Source: DATJMJ01 sp035503915 (GTDB lineage: Bacteria > Actinomycetota > Acidimicrobiia > Acidimicrobiales > Palsa-688). From it: 64,000 nucleotides of DNA. Made by a program: the position numbers and the translations under genes. The stretch spans positions 62,001-126,000 of the forward strand of contig DATJSU010000049.1 in the NCBI GenBank assembly GCA_035503915.1, in the 5' to 3' direction. How positions within the stretch are numbered: the stretch's first letter is position 1; each line of letters begins with the position of its first letter. Under the pieces are notes generated by a model, which was given only the letters and a program-made list of their open reading frames with translations, made no database searches and was not told where the DNA came from. Shown piece after piece: positions 8,922 through 16,114 of this stretch.

Positions 8922-9758
8922 CTAGAGCTCGCGCAAGACGGTAGCAAGCGGCTCGAGCACCGCTGGATCCAAAGGCGGTCGGAGGTAGACGATGCCCAGC
9001 TCGGCACCGACATCGGCCAGTGCGGCGGCCTGCTCGGCGGTGGCCTTTGGCTCGCCGGCGAAAATGAGGTGGCTGGAGAGGAGGATCTCCTTCGGGTCGC
9101 GGCCGATGTCCTCGCAGTGCTGGTGGAGGACGTCGCGCTTGTGGGCGAACTCCTCGGGCGTGCCCCCCAGGAAGTTCCAGTGCTGGGCAAACCGGGCCGC
9201 AGTGCGGAGCGTCCTCTTCTCACCGCTACCGCCGATGCAGATCGGCGGGTGGGGGAACTGGACCGCCTTGGGCTCGTTGCGAGCGTCCGTGAGCTGGTAG
9301 TACTGGCCCTTGAAGGTCGTTGTGTCCTGCGTGAAGAGCCCGATGATCACCTCGCAGGCCTCCTCGAAGCGGTCGCTGCGCTGGCGCGGGGTGCCCAGCG
9401 CGATCCCGTAGGCCCCCGACTCTTCCTCGTTCCACCCTGCCCCGATCCCAAGTTCCAGACGCCCCCCAGAAACGATGTCGAGAGTAGTTGCCATGTTGGC
9501 GAGGACCGCCGGGTGGCGATAATGGATCCCGGTCACCAGGGCCCCCATACGCAGGCGGGTCGTCGCCTGTGCCAGCGCCGTCAGGGTGACCCAGCCCTCC
9601 ATGCAGGGGCCAGAGCTGTCGGAATGGATCGGGTAGAAGTGGTCGAAGGTCCAGCCCGACTCGAACAGGTCGATCCCGTCGGCCTCCTTCCACACAGCGA
9701 GCATGTCAGCCCAGGTCGTGTTTTGCGGCGAAGTCTTGAAGGCGAAGCGCATGGGCAC
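8922..9758 (-). CDS. LLM-class flavin/F420-dependent oxidoreductase
   Basis: 278 aa. Features of the bacterial luciferase-like TIM-barrel family are TSPQNTTWADML, the GWTFDHFYP segment, the MGALVTGIHYRHPAVLANM strand-loop and SGGRLELGIGAGW followed by E-E. These match the F420-dependent actinobacterial branch; the substrate cannot be inferred. It lies divergent from padR with 97 bases between the starts, and the palindrome at 9811-9846 is in that gap, so PadR may control it too. A second ATG at 9752 (MRFAFK) is also possible as the start. The 204 bases between this gene and the HAD gene hold nothing recognisable. Confidence 0.88.
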   Translation of the reverse strand: MPMRFAFKTSPQNTTWADMLAVWKEADGIDLFESGWTFDHFYPIHSDSSGPCMEGWVTLTALAQATTRLRMGALVTGIHYRHPAVLANMATTLDIVSGGRLELGIGAGWNEEESGAYGIALGTPRQRSDRFEEACEVIIGLFTQDTTTFKGQYYQLTDARNEPKAVQFPHPPICIGGSGEKRTLRTAARFAQHWNFLGGTPEEFAHKRDVLHQHCEDIGRDPKEILLSSHLIFAGEPKATAEQAAALADVGAELGIVYLRPPLDPAVLEPLATVLREL

Positions 9759-9810
9759 ACGCTACGTCCGGTCGGCTTGCGACCCGTACGCCCCGGTTAC
9801 GCTGAGGTTA

Positions 9811-9846
9811 CTAGTACGTTCACTGATATAATGGTGACCGTACTAG
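9811..9846 (+). promoter_or_regulatory. Palindromic PadR operator enclosing the -10 box
   Basis: The left arm CTAGTACGTTCAC (9811-9823) and the right arm GTGACCGTACTAG (9834-9846) are inverted repeats matching at 12 of 13 positions. The 10-base spacer contains TATAAT at 9827-9832. The PadR GTG start is 10 bases after the right arm. A dyad with 13-base arms directly upstream of a padR gene fits known PadR operators and implies that the repressor blocks RNA polymerase at its own promoter. The -35 region (about 9804-9809, GAGGTT) is a poor match, so basal expression is probably low. Confidence 0.75.
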
Positions 9847-9855
9847 GGAGAGCCC

Positions 9856-10206
9856 GTGGAGTTTCGTAAACCAAGGTCCGCAAACGACGTCGACCACGAC
9901 GTCCTCCGGCGGGCTGGTGATGCGTCGGTCCTGGTCCTGACGAGCTTGGCCGAGGGCCCCAAGCACGGCTATGCCCTCATCCAGGACGTAAGGAGGTTCT
10001 CAGGCGTCCAGCTCGGCCCTGGGACCCTGTACGGCGCCCTGGACCGGCTCGAGGCCTTGGGGATGATCGAAGCACTCCCGACCGATGCCCGCCGCCAACC
10101 GTACCGCATCACTCCAGCGGGAGTCGCGGCGCTCGACGAGCACCTCGAGGCGCTTGAACGCATCAGCACCGTCGGCCGGCTTCGGCTTGGCTTTCTGGGG
10201 ACTTGA
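9856..10206 (+). CDS. PadR-family transcriptional repressor
   Basis: 116 aa, GTG start with GGGAGAG upstream. The winged-helix core reads VLTSLAEGPKHGYALIQDV, then LGPGTLYGALDRLEALGMIE, then the wing R-QPYRITPAGVAALDEHL. These are the defining PadR motifs (KHGYAL, GTLYGAL). The short C-terminus suggests the small subfamily-2 type. The stop overlaps the next start by one base (TGATG), so it is co-translated with the membrane protein. Autoregulation is expected from the palindrome over its promoter. The inducer is unknown. Confidence 0.92.
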   Translation: MEFRKPRSANDVDHDVLRRAGDASVLVLTSLAEGPKHGYALIQDVRRFSGVQLGPGTLYGALDRLEALGMIEALPTDARRQPYRITPAGVAALDEHLEALERISTVGRLRLGFLGT

Positions 10207-11054
10207 TGCTCGCTAACACCAGAGAACGCTTGTTGAGCCTTGCAGTGCGGTGCTACCCAGAGCCGTGGCGTGCCCGTCACGGCGACGAGGCACTCGAGCT
10301 TGCCGATTTGCTCGCTCAAGACGGGGTCCCCTTCCGGTCGACGACCTGGAGCTACTTCAAAGGGGCGGCGAGAGAGCGACTGCTGAGGGCAAGGGGCCGC
10401 CGCTTGGCGGCCGGTGCAGCGGCCCTGGTGGCTGCCACGTCGCTCACGGCGATGTCGCTGCTCGTCTCGGTGCCACCATCGCCCGCTGGGGCAGCGAGCG
10501 TTGTCAGCGCTGTTGTCACCAACCGCAGCGACGCTGCCGCCGAACTACAGGCGCTGTTCGACGCGCACCACTTTGACATCGTCATCGAGCAATTACCGGT
10601 ATCGCCAAGCCTGGTCGGCTCTGTCCTGGGCACCGAGGCCCTTGAGGGCTCGAGGGGTGGCGCTGGCATCCTCGGCCAGGTCACGGGGAGCTGTGCCGGG
10701 GGAGCGACTGGGTGCACCCAAGGGCTGCTGTTGCCGTCCCATTTCGCCAGGCACATGGTAGTCCTGGTCGGGCGAGCGGCGGGACCTGGCGAGAAATACG
10801 CGGAGGCGGCCGACATCTTCCGGCCAGGCGAGCTCCTCGCTGGCAGTGGCCTCCTCGGCCGACCGGTCGGAGCGGCGTTGAAGGCGCTTGAGCGGTCCCA
10901 CGTAGTTGTCCTCTGGCAGGTGAGCGGCAAGAAGGACTGTTCGGTCGCGGTCCCAGATAGTTGGTACCAAGTGGCCGGAGGTTTCGCCGTCTCGGGGCTC
11001 GCCATATGCCTCAAGGTTGCACCACCGGCTCGTGAGACGAGAGAGCGAGGGTAA
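10206..11054 (+). CDS. PadR-linked membrane protein, single-pass, with extracytoplasmic domain
   Basis: 282 aa from the ATG at 10206, which overlaps the padR stop. An in-frame TTG at 10203 would add one residue. The N-terminal cytoplasmic part contains RCYPEPWRARHGDEALELADLL, a motif common in membrane proteins coupled to padR genes. One hydrophobic helix follows (about residues 68-95, AAGAAALVAATSLTAMSLLVSV). The rest, about 185 residues with cysteine pairs (GSCAGGATGCTQG, KDCSV), is predicted to be outside. The stop TAA directly abuts the lepB ATG. It may sense envelope stress or modulate the peptidase; no enzyme motif is visible. Confidence 0.75.
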   Translation: MLANTRERLLSLAVRCYPEPWRARHGDEALELADLLAQDGVPFRSTTWSYFKGAARERLLRARGRRLAAGAAALVAATSLTAMSLLVSVPPSPAGAASVVSAVVTNRSDAAAELQALFDAHHFDIVIEQLPVSPSLVGSVLGTEALEGSRGGAGILGQVTGSCAGGATGCTQGLLLPSHFARHMVVLVGRAAGPGEKYAEAADIFRPGELLAGSGLLGRPVGAALKALERSHVVVLWQVSGKKDCSVAVPDSWYQVAGGFAVSGLAICLKVAPPARETRERG

Positions 11055-11753
11055 ATGGACCGCAGTGCTGAAGCGGCGAGCACGAGCACGACTACGGCTG
11101 AGGCCATGGGCCTACACGAGGCACGCGACGCCGAGGGCCAAGAGAGCGAAGGTGGCCACCCGCCAGAGAGACGCCCTCGATCGAGCAACGCCGGCAGGAA
11201 CGCGCTCGTCGAGTGGGTGCTGATAGTCGTCGTCGCCCTCGTTGCCGCCCTCTTGGTCAAGACCTTTGCGGTGCAAGCGTTTTTCATCCCGAGCCAGTCG
11301 ATGGAACCGACCCTTCAACCCAATGACCGAGTGCTCGTCGACAAGCTGGCCAACGACTTTGGCGCGGTGGGCACGGGAGACATTATCGTGTTCCGTCGCC
11401 CTCCGAGCGACACCTCGCCGATCGGCGACCTCATAAAGCGGGTAATTGCCGGGCCAGGCCAATCCATCTATGTGGCGAACTGCAAGGTCTACGTCAATGG
11501 GAAGGAACTGAGCCAGCCTTACCTGCCCAAGGGTTGGGAGGACGCAAGCTCTGAGTACTGCACCGTCTGGGACGCCCCGGGCATGCTCGACCTGCCCGAC
11601 CCCTACACCGTCCCCGCTGGCCATTACTTCGTGATGGGGGACAACCGGAAGGACTCAGACGACTCAAGGTACTGGGGGCCGGTGCCGGCTAGCTACATAG
11701 TCGGCGAGGCCTTTGTCCGGATGTGGCCGCCCAGCCGCTTGGGCTGGTTATAG
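11055..11753 (+). CDS. lepB: Signal peptidase I
   Basis: 232 aa. It removes signal peptides from Sec/Tat-exported proteins at the outer face of the membrane. There is a long hydrophilic N-terminus, one transmembrane helix at about residues 52-70 (VEWVLIVVVALVAALLVKTF), then box B FIPSQSMEPTL with catalytic Ser82, box D LIKRVIAGPG with the general-base Lys128, and box E GDNRKDSDDSRYWG. All catalytic residues are present. It follows the PadR-linked membrane protein with zero intergenic bases, so it should be transcribed from the PadR promoter. This is not the housekeeping setting (rplS region), which points to an additional, regulated peptidase. Confidence 0.93.
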   Translation: MDRSAEAASTSTTTAEAMGLHEARDAEGQESEGGHPPERRPRSSNAGRNALVEWVLIVVVALVAALLVKTFAVQAFFIPSQSMEPTLQPNDRVLVDKLANDFGAVGTGDIIVFRRPPSDTSPIGDLIKRVIAGPGQSIYVANCKVYVNGKELSQPYLPKGWEDASSEYCTVWDAPGMLDLPDPYTVPAGHYFVMGDNRKDSDDSRYWGPVPASYIVGEAFVRMWPPSRLGWL

Positions 11754-11918
11754 CTCTCGGACGCGGCCCCGTCGAGCTGGGCGAGGTCCGACCGCGACCC
11801 GCTACGTGACGGCTCCTGGCGAGGTCCCGGACCGGTCAAGTGACCGGCCGCGAGGTCGGCGGCGCTCCCGTCTCCGCTTAGGAGGCCTGCCTGGCATCCA
11901 CTCTTCGTTCAATCGCGT

Positions 11919-12611
11919 CTAGGGAAGTGTCTCGACCCCGCTGACGACGTTCAGTACCGATATGCCAGCCGGCGATTTGCACTCGGCGTCCAGCTGTCCA
12001 GTGACTAGGTCCGTGTACGCCAGGATGCTGCCATCCAGGTTCTCCTGCGAGACGTAGCTCGCCTTCCCGGCGAACGACCCTCTTACCGACATGGTTTTGC
12101 CCGCCGCGGGTGCCACGATCACTTGTTGGCGCCCCGGTGTGCTGCTGAAGACCAACCCGCTGGCGCCCCCGTTTGCTCTCCTCGTGATCCCTTCCGCTAT
12201 CACGGTTGAGGGGGCTATCGTCCCGGGTTGCCATCTCTCGGTGCCGCTTAGGAGAAGCTGTCCTTCGGCAACGGAGCAACCATGGACTGGGCCTCGGGCC
12301 CTGAGAGTCATGTTGCCCCTGTTCACCAGGGCAACGTTGGAGCTTCGGGTCGTGCACGCGCTGGCGTGGAACGAGAGGACGATCTCTACCACCTGGTCGA
12401 CGCCATTGCGGACCGGCGGCGTGATCGTGATCCCACCTGTCAACTTGCGGCAGGTGATGCTGCCCGTGGCCACGGTGAGCTTTGTCGCGGCGGCCGCTGT
12501 TGGCGGCGCGCTCAGAACCAAAGGCGCGCAGAGCGACGTCATGATTGCCGCGAACTGCACCACGGGCCACCTCGTCCGACGAGGCGGGCGATCGCGTACG
12601 GGAGTAGCCAC
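11919..12611 (-). CDS. Secreted protein of unknown function
   Basis: 230 aa from a GTG at 12611. The N-terminus has arginines (RDRPPRRTRW), a hydrophobic core (VVQFAAIMTSLCAPLVLSA) and an AAA site near residue 41, giving a Sec-type signal. The mature part is Thr/Gly/Val-rich beta sequence with cysteines at SITCRKL, ASACTTR, HGCSVAE and AECKSPAG, suggesting two disulphides. It converges on lepB, and its product could be a substrate of it, though nothing shows this directly. No family was recognised. The 180 bases upstream, up to 12791, contain no gene I can support. Confidence 0.65.
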   Translation of the reverse strand: MATPVRDRPPRRTRWPVVQFAAIMTSLCAPLVLSAPPTAAAATKLTVATGSITCRKLTGGITITPPVRNGVDQVVEIVLSFHASACTTRSSNVALVNRGNMTLRARGPVHGCSVAEGQLLLSGTERWQPGTIAPSTVIAEGITRRANGGASGLVFSSTPGRQQVIVAPAAGKTMSVRGSFAGKASYVSQENLDGSILAYTDLVTGQLDAECKSPAGISVLNVVSGVETLP

Positions 12612-12791
12612 AGGGACGACCTACCAAATCCCAGTCCGCGCAGCCAGGGTCATTGGCCTTGGAACGATAAGGCTGTTAGTCCCGTCTCAGCCGACGGAGC
12701 GGCCCATGTGGGAGCGATCTGGATTTGCACCCCTGGGAGAGCAACTTGCGCCGCCACCTGTCCTATTGGTGTTGCAATAGTTGGTCCTGGT

Positions 12792-13499
12792 TCAGGGGCG
12801 GGTCTTGCGTCGGTAACAGCCGGTCTTGCGTCCGTAATAGAGGGCGCCGGGCCTCCCGTCAGGCACGACTAGCTGCTGGAACCCGACGTGGGAGTAGAAC
12901 TGTTGCGCCAGGGTATTGGACGCGGCCACGACCACGTGCACACCGGGGGCCCCGGCCGCGACCGTAGCGGCGACGAAGCGTTCGACCAGCTGGTGCCCGT
13001 AGCCACGGCCCTGGTACGGGGGCAAGATGTCGATGTGCAAGTGCGCGGGGTACTCCTCAAGGACGCTGACCAGGTAGCGCTCAGGCAGGTAGAAAGTGGC
13101 TAATAGGTGCTCGTCCGGGGTGGCCGGCTCGGCGGGCGGCGCGGGGTACCCGAGGCGGGGCACCCACCGCCGGCGGTACAGCTGCACGAAAGCAGCGGTG
13201 TCGAAGGTGCCCAGGACATAACCCACGGCGACCCCCCCGTCATCGAGCACGAAGGCCAAGTCGGGCTCGAGGTACAGGTAGGCCCCGGCATAGGTGTCCC
13301 CAAGGAGCCTTGGGTCGGCATAAATCCCCGAAGCGTCCTGGCCTCCGTCCCCCGTCCGCAGGCAGACCTCGTACAGGGCGTCCAGGTCGGAGTCACGATA
13401 ACGGCGTACGAACGGGGGCTGGGAAGGCTCTGCCATAGCGACAAGCATGTCGCCGAAAGGCACCGTGCCCGCGGCGCTTCCCTGGCGACGTGGGAGCAT
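12792..13499 (-). CDS. GNAT-family N-acetyltransferase
   Basis: Up to 235 aa. The true start may be the internal ATG at 13436 (MAEPSQPPF), since the domain begins at VRRYRDSDLDALYEVCLRTG. The GNAT acetyl-CoA loop is visible as ILPPYQGRGYGHQLVERF (motif A, Q/R-x2-G-x-G), followed by VVVAASNTLAQQFYSHVGFQ (motif B). It resembles actinobacterial acetyltransferases with an insertion before motif A. Substrate unknown; cytoplasmic. It stands alone on the minus strand, with the envelope genes further upstream. Confidence 0.88.
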   Translation of the reverse strand: MLPRRQGSAAGTVPFGDMLVAMAEPSQPPFVRRYRDSDLDALYEVCLRTGDGGQDASGIYADPRLLGDTYAGAYLYLEPDLAFVLDDGGVAVGYVLGTFDTAAFVQLYRRRWVPRLGYPAPPAEPATPDEHLLATFYLPERYLVSVLEEYPAHLHIDILPPYQGRGYGHQLVERFVAATVAAGAPGVHVVVAASNTLAQQFYSHVGFQQLVVPDGRPGALYYGRKTGCYRRKTRP

Positions 13500-13605
13500 C
13501 TTGCAGCGCGACGAGTACCTAAAAGCGCGGCCCTGCGCAACGAAGTCCTTCTAGAGAGCCGAGAAACGGCTTGTCGGCAGTAGCCGGTAGCGCCCGGGGG
13601 CCCCG

Positions 13606-13681
13606 GGGAGCCCCTAGCCGGAGCCCCCCTAATGGGAGCCCCCTAGCCGGAGCCCCCCTAATGGGAGCCCCCCCAAGCGGG
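13606..13681. repeat. GC-rich tandem repeat, about 28-bp unit, 2.6 copies
   Basis: A unit of the form GGGAGCCCCTAGCCGGAGCC plus CCCCTAAT occurs at 13606-13633, again at 13634-13662 with one extra C, and as a truncated third copy at 13663-13681. It sits just after the stop of the SIMPL gene (minus strand, ends 13684) and may form its transcription end. Slippage in the C-tracts explains the length difference. Confidence 0.8.
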
Positions 13682-13683
13682 AA

Positions 13684-14496
13684 CTACTGCCTTCTTACAT
13701 TTATTGCACTCGCCGTCGTCGCGCCTGAAGCGGCGCTCAGTTCGTAAACGGCAGTGACATTGGCCGTAACTTGCAATAAGCCAGCCTCTACTGGTGTCGT
13801 GGCGGCGGAGGCGGCGGGCGCACCCGCAGCGTAAAGAGGTTGTGGTTGCTGTACGGAGGTGTTGTCGGTGAGCGAGCAGAGCGGCCCGAGCGATTGGCCA
13901 GCGGCGCCGGCCATCGCTTGTGCTTGATCGGCGGCCTGGTGCACTGCCGCAGAGCGAGCCTGGGCAAGCAAGGCCGATTGGTCTTGCACCGAAAAAGTCA
14001 CCCCGTCAAGGCGAAAGTCGTTGCCTGCGACCCCAGCGGCGTCGTCGATAATGCGCCCCGCCAGGGAAATGTTGTGGAGCGTCACGCTGATGTCGTCCGT
14101 GACCTGGTAGCTGGTTATGACCGTCCCGTTGCTGTTGTAGTTGGGCTGGACGGAAAGGTTTGATGTCTGCAGGTCTGCTTTTGCGACACCATCTGCTTGG
14201 AGCTTTGCCACCAGGGCACTTGCCTCTTGGTCGTTCTTGGTCATTGCGGCGCCGGCGGTGACTGCCTGGGTCTGGGCACCGAGTGAGATGACGACCTGGT
14301 TGGGTGCCCCCGTCGCGGTGCCGTCGCCTGAGACTGTGACCGTGGGAGTGCCTGTCTGGCATTGTTGCGTGACACTCGCGCTCAAGGATGCTCGTGGGTG
14401 GTTTGGGCCGCCCAAGTTCCCGGTGCCGCCGTATGCGGCGACACCAACTGCCCCAGCAAGAACTGCGCCGAGTGCGAACGCGCCTTTTGTGACCAT
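13684..14496 (-). CDS. SIMPL-domain (DUF541) exported protein
   Basis: 270 aa. The N-terminus is a signal peptide or anchor (MVTKGAFALGAVLAGAVGVAAYG). The SIMPL core starts at TVTVSGDGTATGAPNQVVISLG (near residue 52) and continues with QTSNLSVQPNYNSNGTVITSYQV, then the long Ala/Gln helix AARSAAVHQAADQAQAMA type, and ends in LLQVTANVTAVYEL. This is the full domain (BP26/OMP28-like). Bacterial SIMPL proteins are periplasmic or surface proteins with little-defined function, some forming channel-like oligomers. AAAGGA lies 12 bases before the ATG. It follows the L,D-transpeptidase on the same strand. Confidence 0.85.
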   Translation of the reverse strand: MVTKGAFALGAVLAGAVGVAAYGGTGNLGGPNHPRASLSASVTQQCQTGTPTVTVSGDGTATGAPNQVVISLGAQTQAVTAGAAMTKNDQEASALVAKLQADGVAKADLQTSNLSVQPNYNSNGTVITSYQVTDDISVTLHNISLAGRIIDDAAGVAGNDFRLDGVTFSVQDQSALLAQARSAAVHQAADQAQAMAGAAGQSLGPLCSLTDNTSVQQPQPLYAAGAPAASAATTPVEAGLLQVTANVTAVYELSAASGATTASAINVRRQ

Positions 14497-14633
14497 GCTT
14501 GCCTGATGTCCTTTCGCAGCATCGGGCAGGTGGGCCCTACCCGGAAGCCTCTTCGTCGCCCGTTCGGGCGCGGCTACAGAGGTTCGTGGGGACCAGGAGA
14601 CCGGATCAACCGGCCGCAGCGACCTATTAGTCG

Positions 14634-15938
14634 TTAGTCACTGACGTTGACCAGGGTCCCGATGGGGTCCATGGCCCAAACGGCCTGAGCGTTGGTAATT
14701 GGCAGCTCAACACAGCCATTGCTCTGCGGGTAGCCGTAGCTGTAGCGCCAGTAGCCGTGCACAGCGTCCCCCCCGTTGAAATATGCCACCCAGGGGACGT
14801 CAGGTACGTCGTAGCGGGCACCGTCGACGTCGGTACCGACCATCGTGGTCGTGACAAAACGCAGGTACACGGGCCAGGTGCCAACGGGTGTATTGGCCCC
14901 GTCGACGCCGGTGTTGACGTAGGTCTGGTAGACGGTGGCCCCGTTGCGCCACACGAACAACTTCTCGGGGAGGAGCTCGCTCACCATCAAGTAGTCATAT
15001 GGGGCCGGGTCGACCTGCCTGAGGGCTACCGCCCGGGCGAGCGCTTGCCAGACCTGGGGGCCCATCAGCCCGTCGACGGCGAGGTTGTGCTGGTCTTCGA
15101 ATGTCATGATGGCGCCCTCCAGGATGACGTTGTACTGGGTGGGCGACCAGGACGCCGCGAGGGCGGCAGGGATGTTGGGGTAGCGCCAGGTGAACATACC
15201 CTGCTCTGGGAGCGGCGACACGAGACCAGGGGCCCTTGGCTCTTGAGGGAGGCTCGAAGACAGAGGTGTCGTGCCAAATCGGAGAGGGATGTACTTGAGC
15301 TCTGCGAGCAACTGCTCGGCTCGTGGCGTGCCGACCCCCTGCACATTGAACTGAGAGGTCACGAAAGACTTAGGGCTCGCCGTCCTGGCCAAAGCTGCCG
15401 GCACGGTTACCGACTGGGTCGACCAGGCTCCGTACCCAATCAATGGGGTGAAGCTGAGAGTGTCGCCATCTAGGCGCCACCTGCCAGGCACTGCAGGGGC
15501 AAGGACGGGCATCGGTGCACCGTGACGAGGTGGCGCTGACAACCTGATGACGATCGGGGTCTTGGGGGCGACGTTGTGGAGCCTGTTGCGTGGCGATATC
15601 GAAAGAAGGCGCGGTAGCGCTGGGACGGTGGGTTTCCTGGCCGTCCTTGTGACCTTGGGAACGCGGGCGATCACCTTTGATGCGACGGTTGTCCCAGGAG
15701 GAGTGACAGGACGCGTCGTTGTCGAGGTCGGGACCGTCACCACGGGGCCCGCCGGGGGACCTCCGATGACCCGAGGCCCCATCGCAAGGAGATGGTCCTC
15801 AGGGTTGCTGCCGGAGGACGGCAAGCCGCCGATGGCAATCAGCGCCGCGGCCAGAGCGACTGTTATGGCTGCGCTCCACACGTAGTGGCGCTTCGTTTGA
15901 CGGGGCCCCAACGAGTGCTTGGGTGCAGCGCGCTTCAT
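14634..15938 (-). CDS. L,D-transpeptidase (YkuD) with Ig-like and peptidoglycan-binding regions
   Basis: 434 aa; forms 3-3 cross-links in peptidoglycan at the outer face of the membrane. A membrane anchor lies at residues 19-42 (YVWSAAITVALAAALIAIG). It is followed by a Pro/Thr linker, a bacterial Ig-like region (LLSISPRNRLHNVAP...LSFTPLIGYG), a peptidoglycan-binding-like helix region (TFEDQHNLAVDGLMGPQVW) and the YkuD domain. The catalytic motif HGYWRYSYGYPQSNGC has His394 and nucleophile Cys409. A repeated AGGAGG ribosome site touches the ATG. Nearby envelope genes (SIMPL, CAP protein) fit a cell-wall role. Confidence 0.92.
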   Translation of the reverse strand: MKRAAPKHSLGPRQTKRHYVWSAAITVALAAALIAIGGLPSSGSNPEDHLLAMGPRVIGGPPAGPVVTVPTSTTTRPVTPPGTTVASKVIARVPKVTRTARKPTVPALPRLLSISPRNRLHNVAPKTPIVIRLSAPPRHGAPMPVLAPAVPGRWRLDGDTLSFTPLIGYGAWSTQSVTVPAALARTASPKSFVTSQFNVQGVGTPRAEQLLAELKYIPLRFGTTPLSSSLPQEPRAPGLVSPLPEQGMFTWRYPNIPAALAASWSPTQYNVILEGAIMTFEDQHNLAVDGLMGPQVWQALARAVALRQVDPAPYDYLMVSELLPEKLFVWRNGATVYQTYVNTGVDGANTPVGTWPVYLRFVTTTMVGTDVDGARYDVPDVPWVAYFNGGDAVHGYWRYSYGYPQSNGCVELPITNAQAVWAMDPIGTLVNVSD

Positions 15939-16114
15939 CCTCCTCCTCCTCCTCTAATTATTCCTTGTTCTGCGGCGTCGCATTGCAGCATGAATTGCGC
16001 GCTCTGGGCGTTCTTCCGGTACTGCTGGAACTGCGCTCGATGACTTTGGCCCCCTCAAGCTGCCTGCTACCAGGCCCGAGACGTAGGTAATCGAACGTCT
16101 CTCAGCCGGAGGCA

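Noticed and set aside
11832..11847. CCGGTC-AAGT-GACCGG hairpin downstream of lepB
   Set aside because: A 6-bp stem with no T-run in a GC-rich spacer; such short stems are expected by chance here, so it is not called a terminator.
13606..13681. Possible CRISPR-like array
   Set aside because: Units are contiguous without unique spacers and there are no cas genes; it is a simple tandem repeat.
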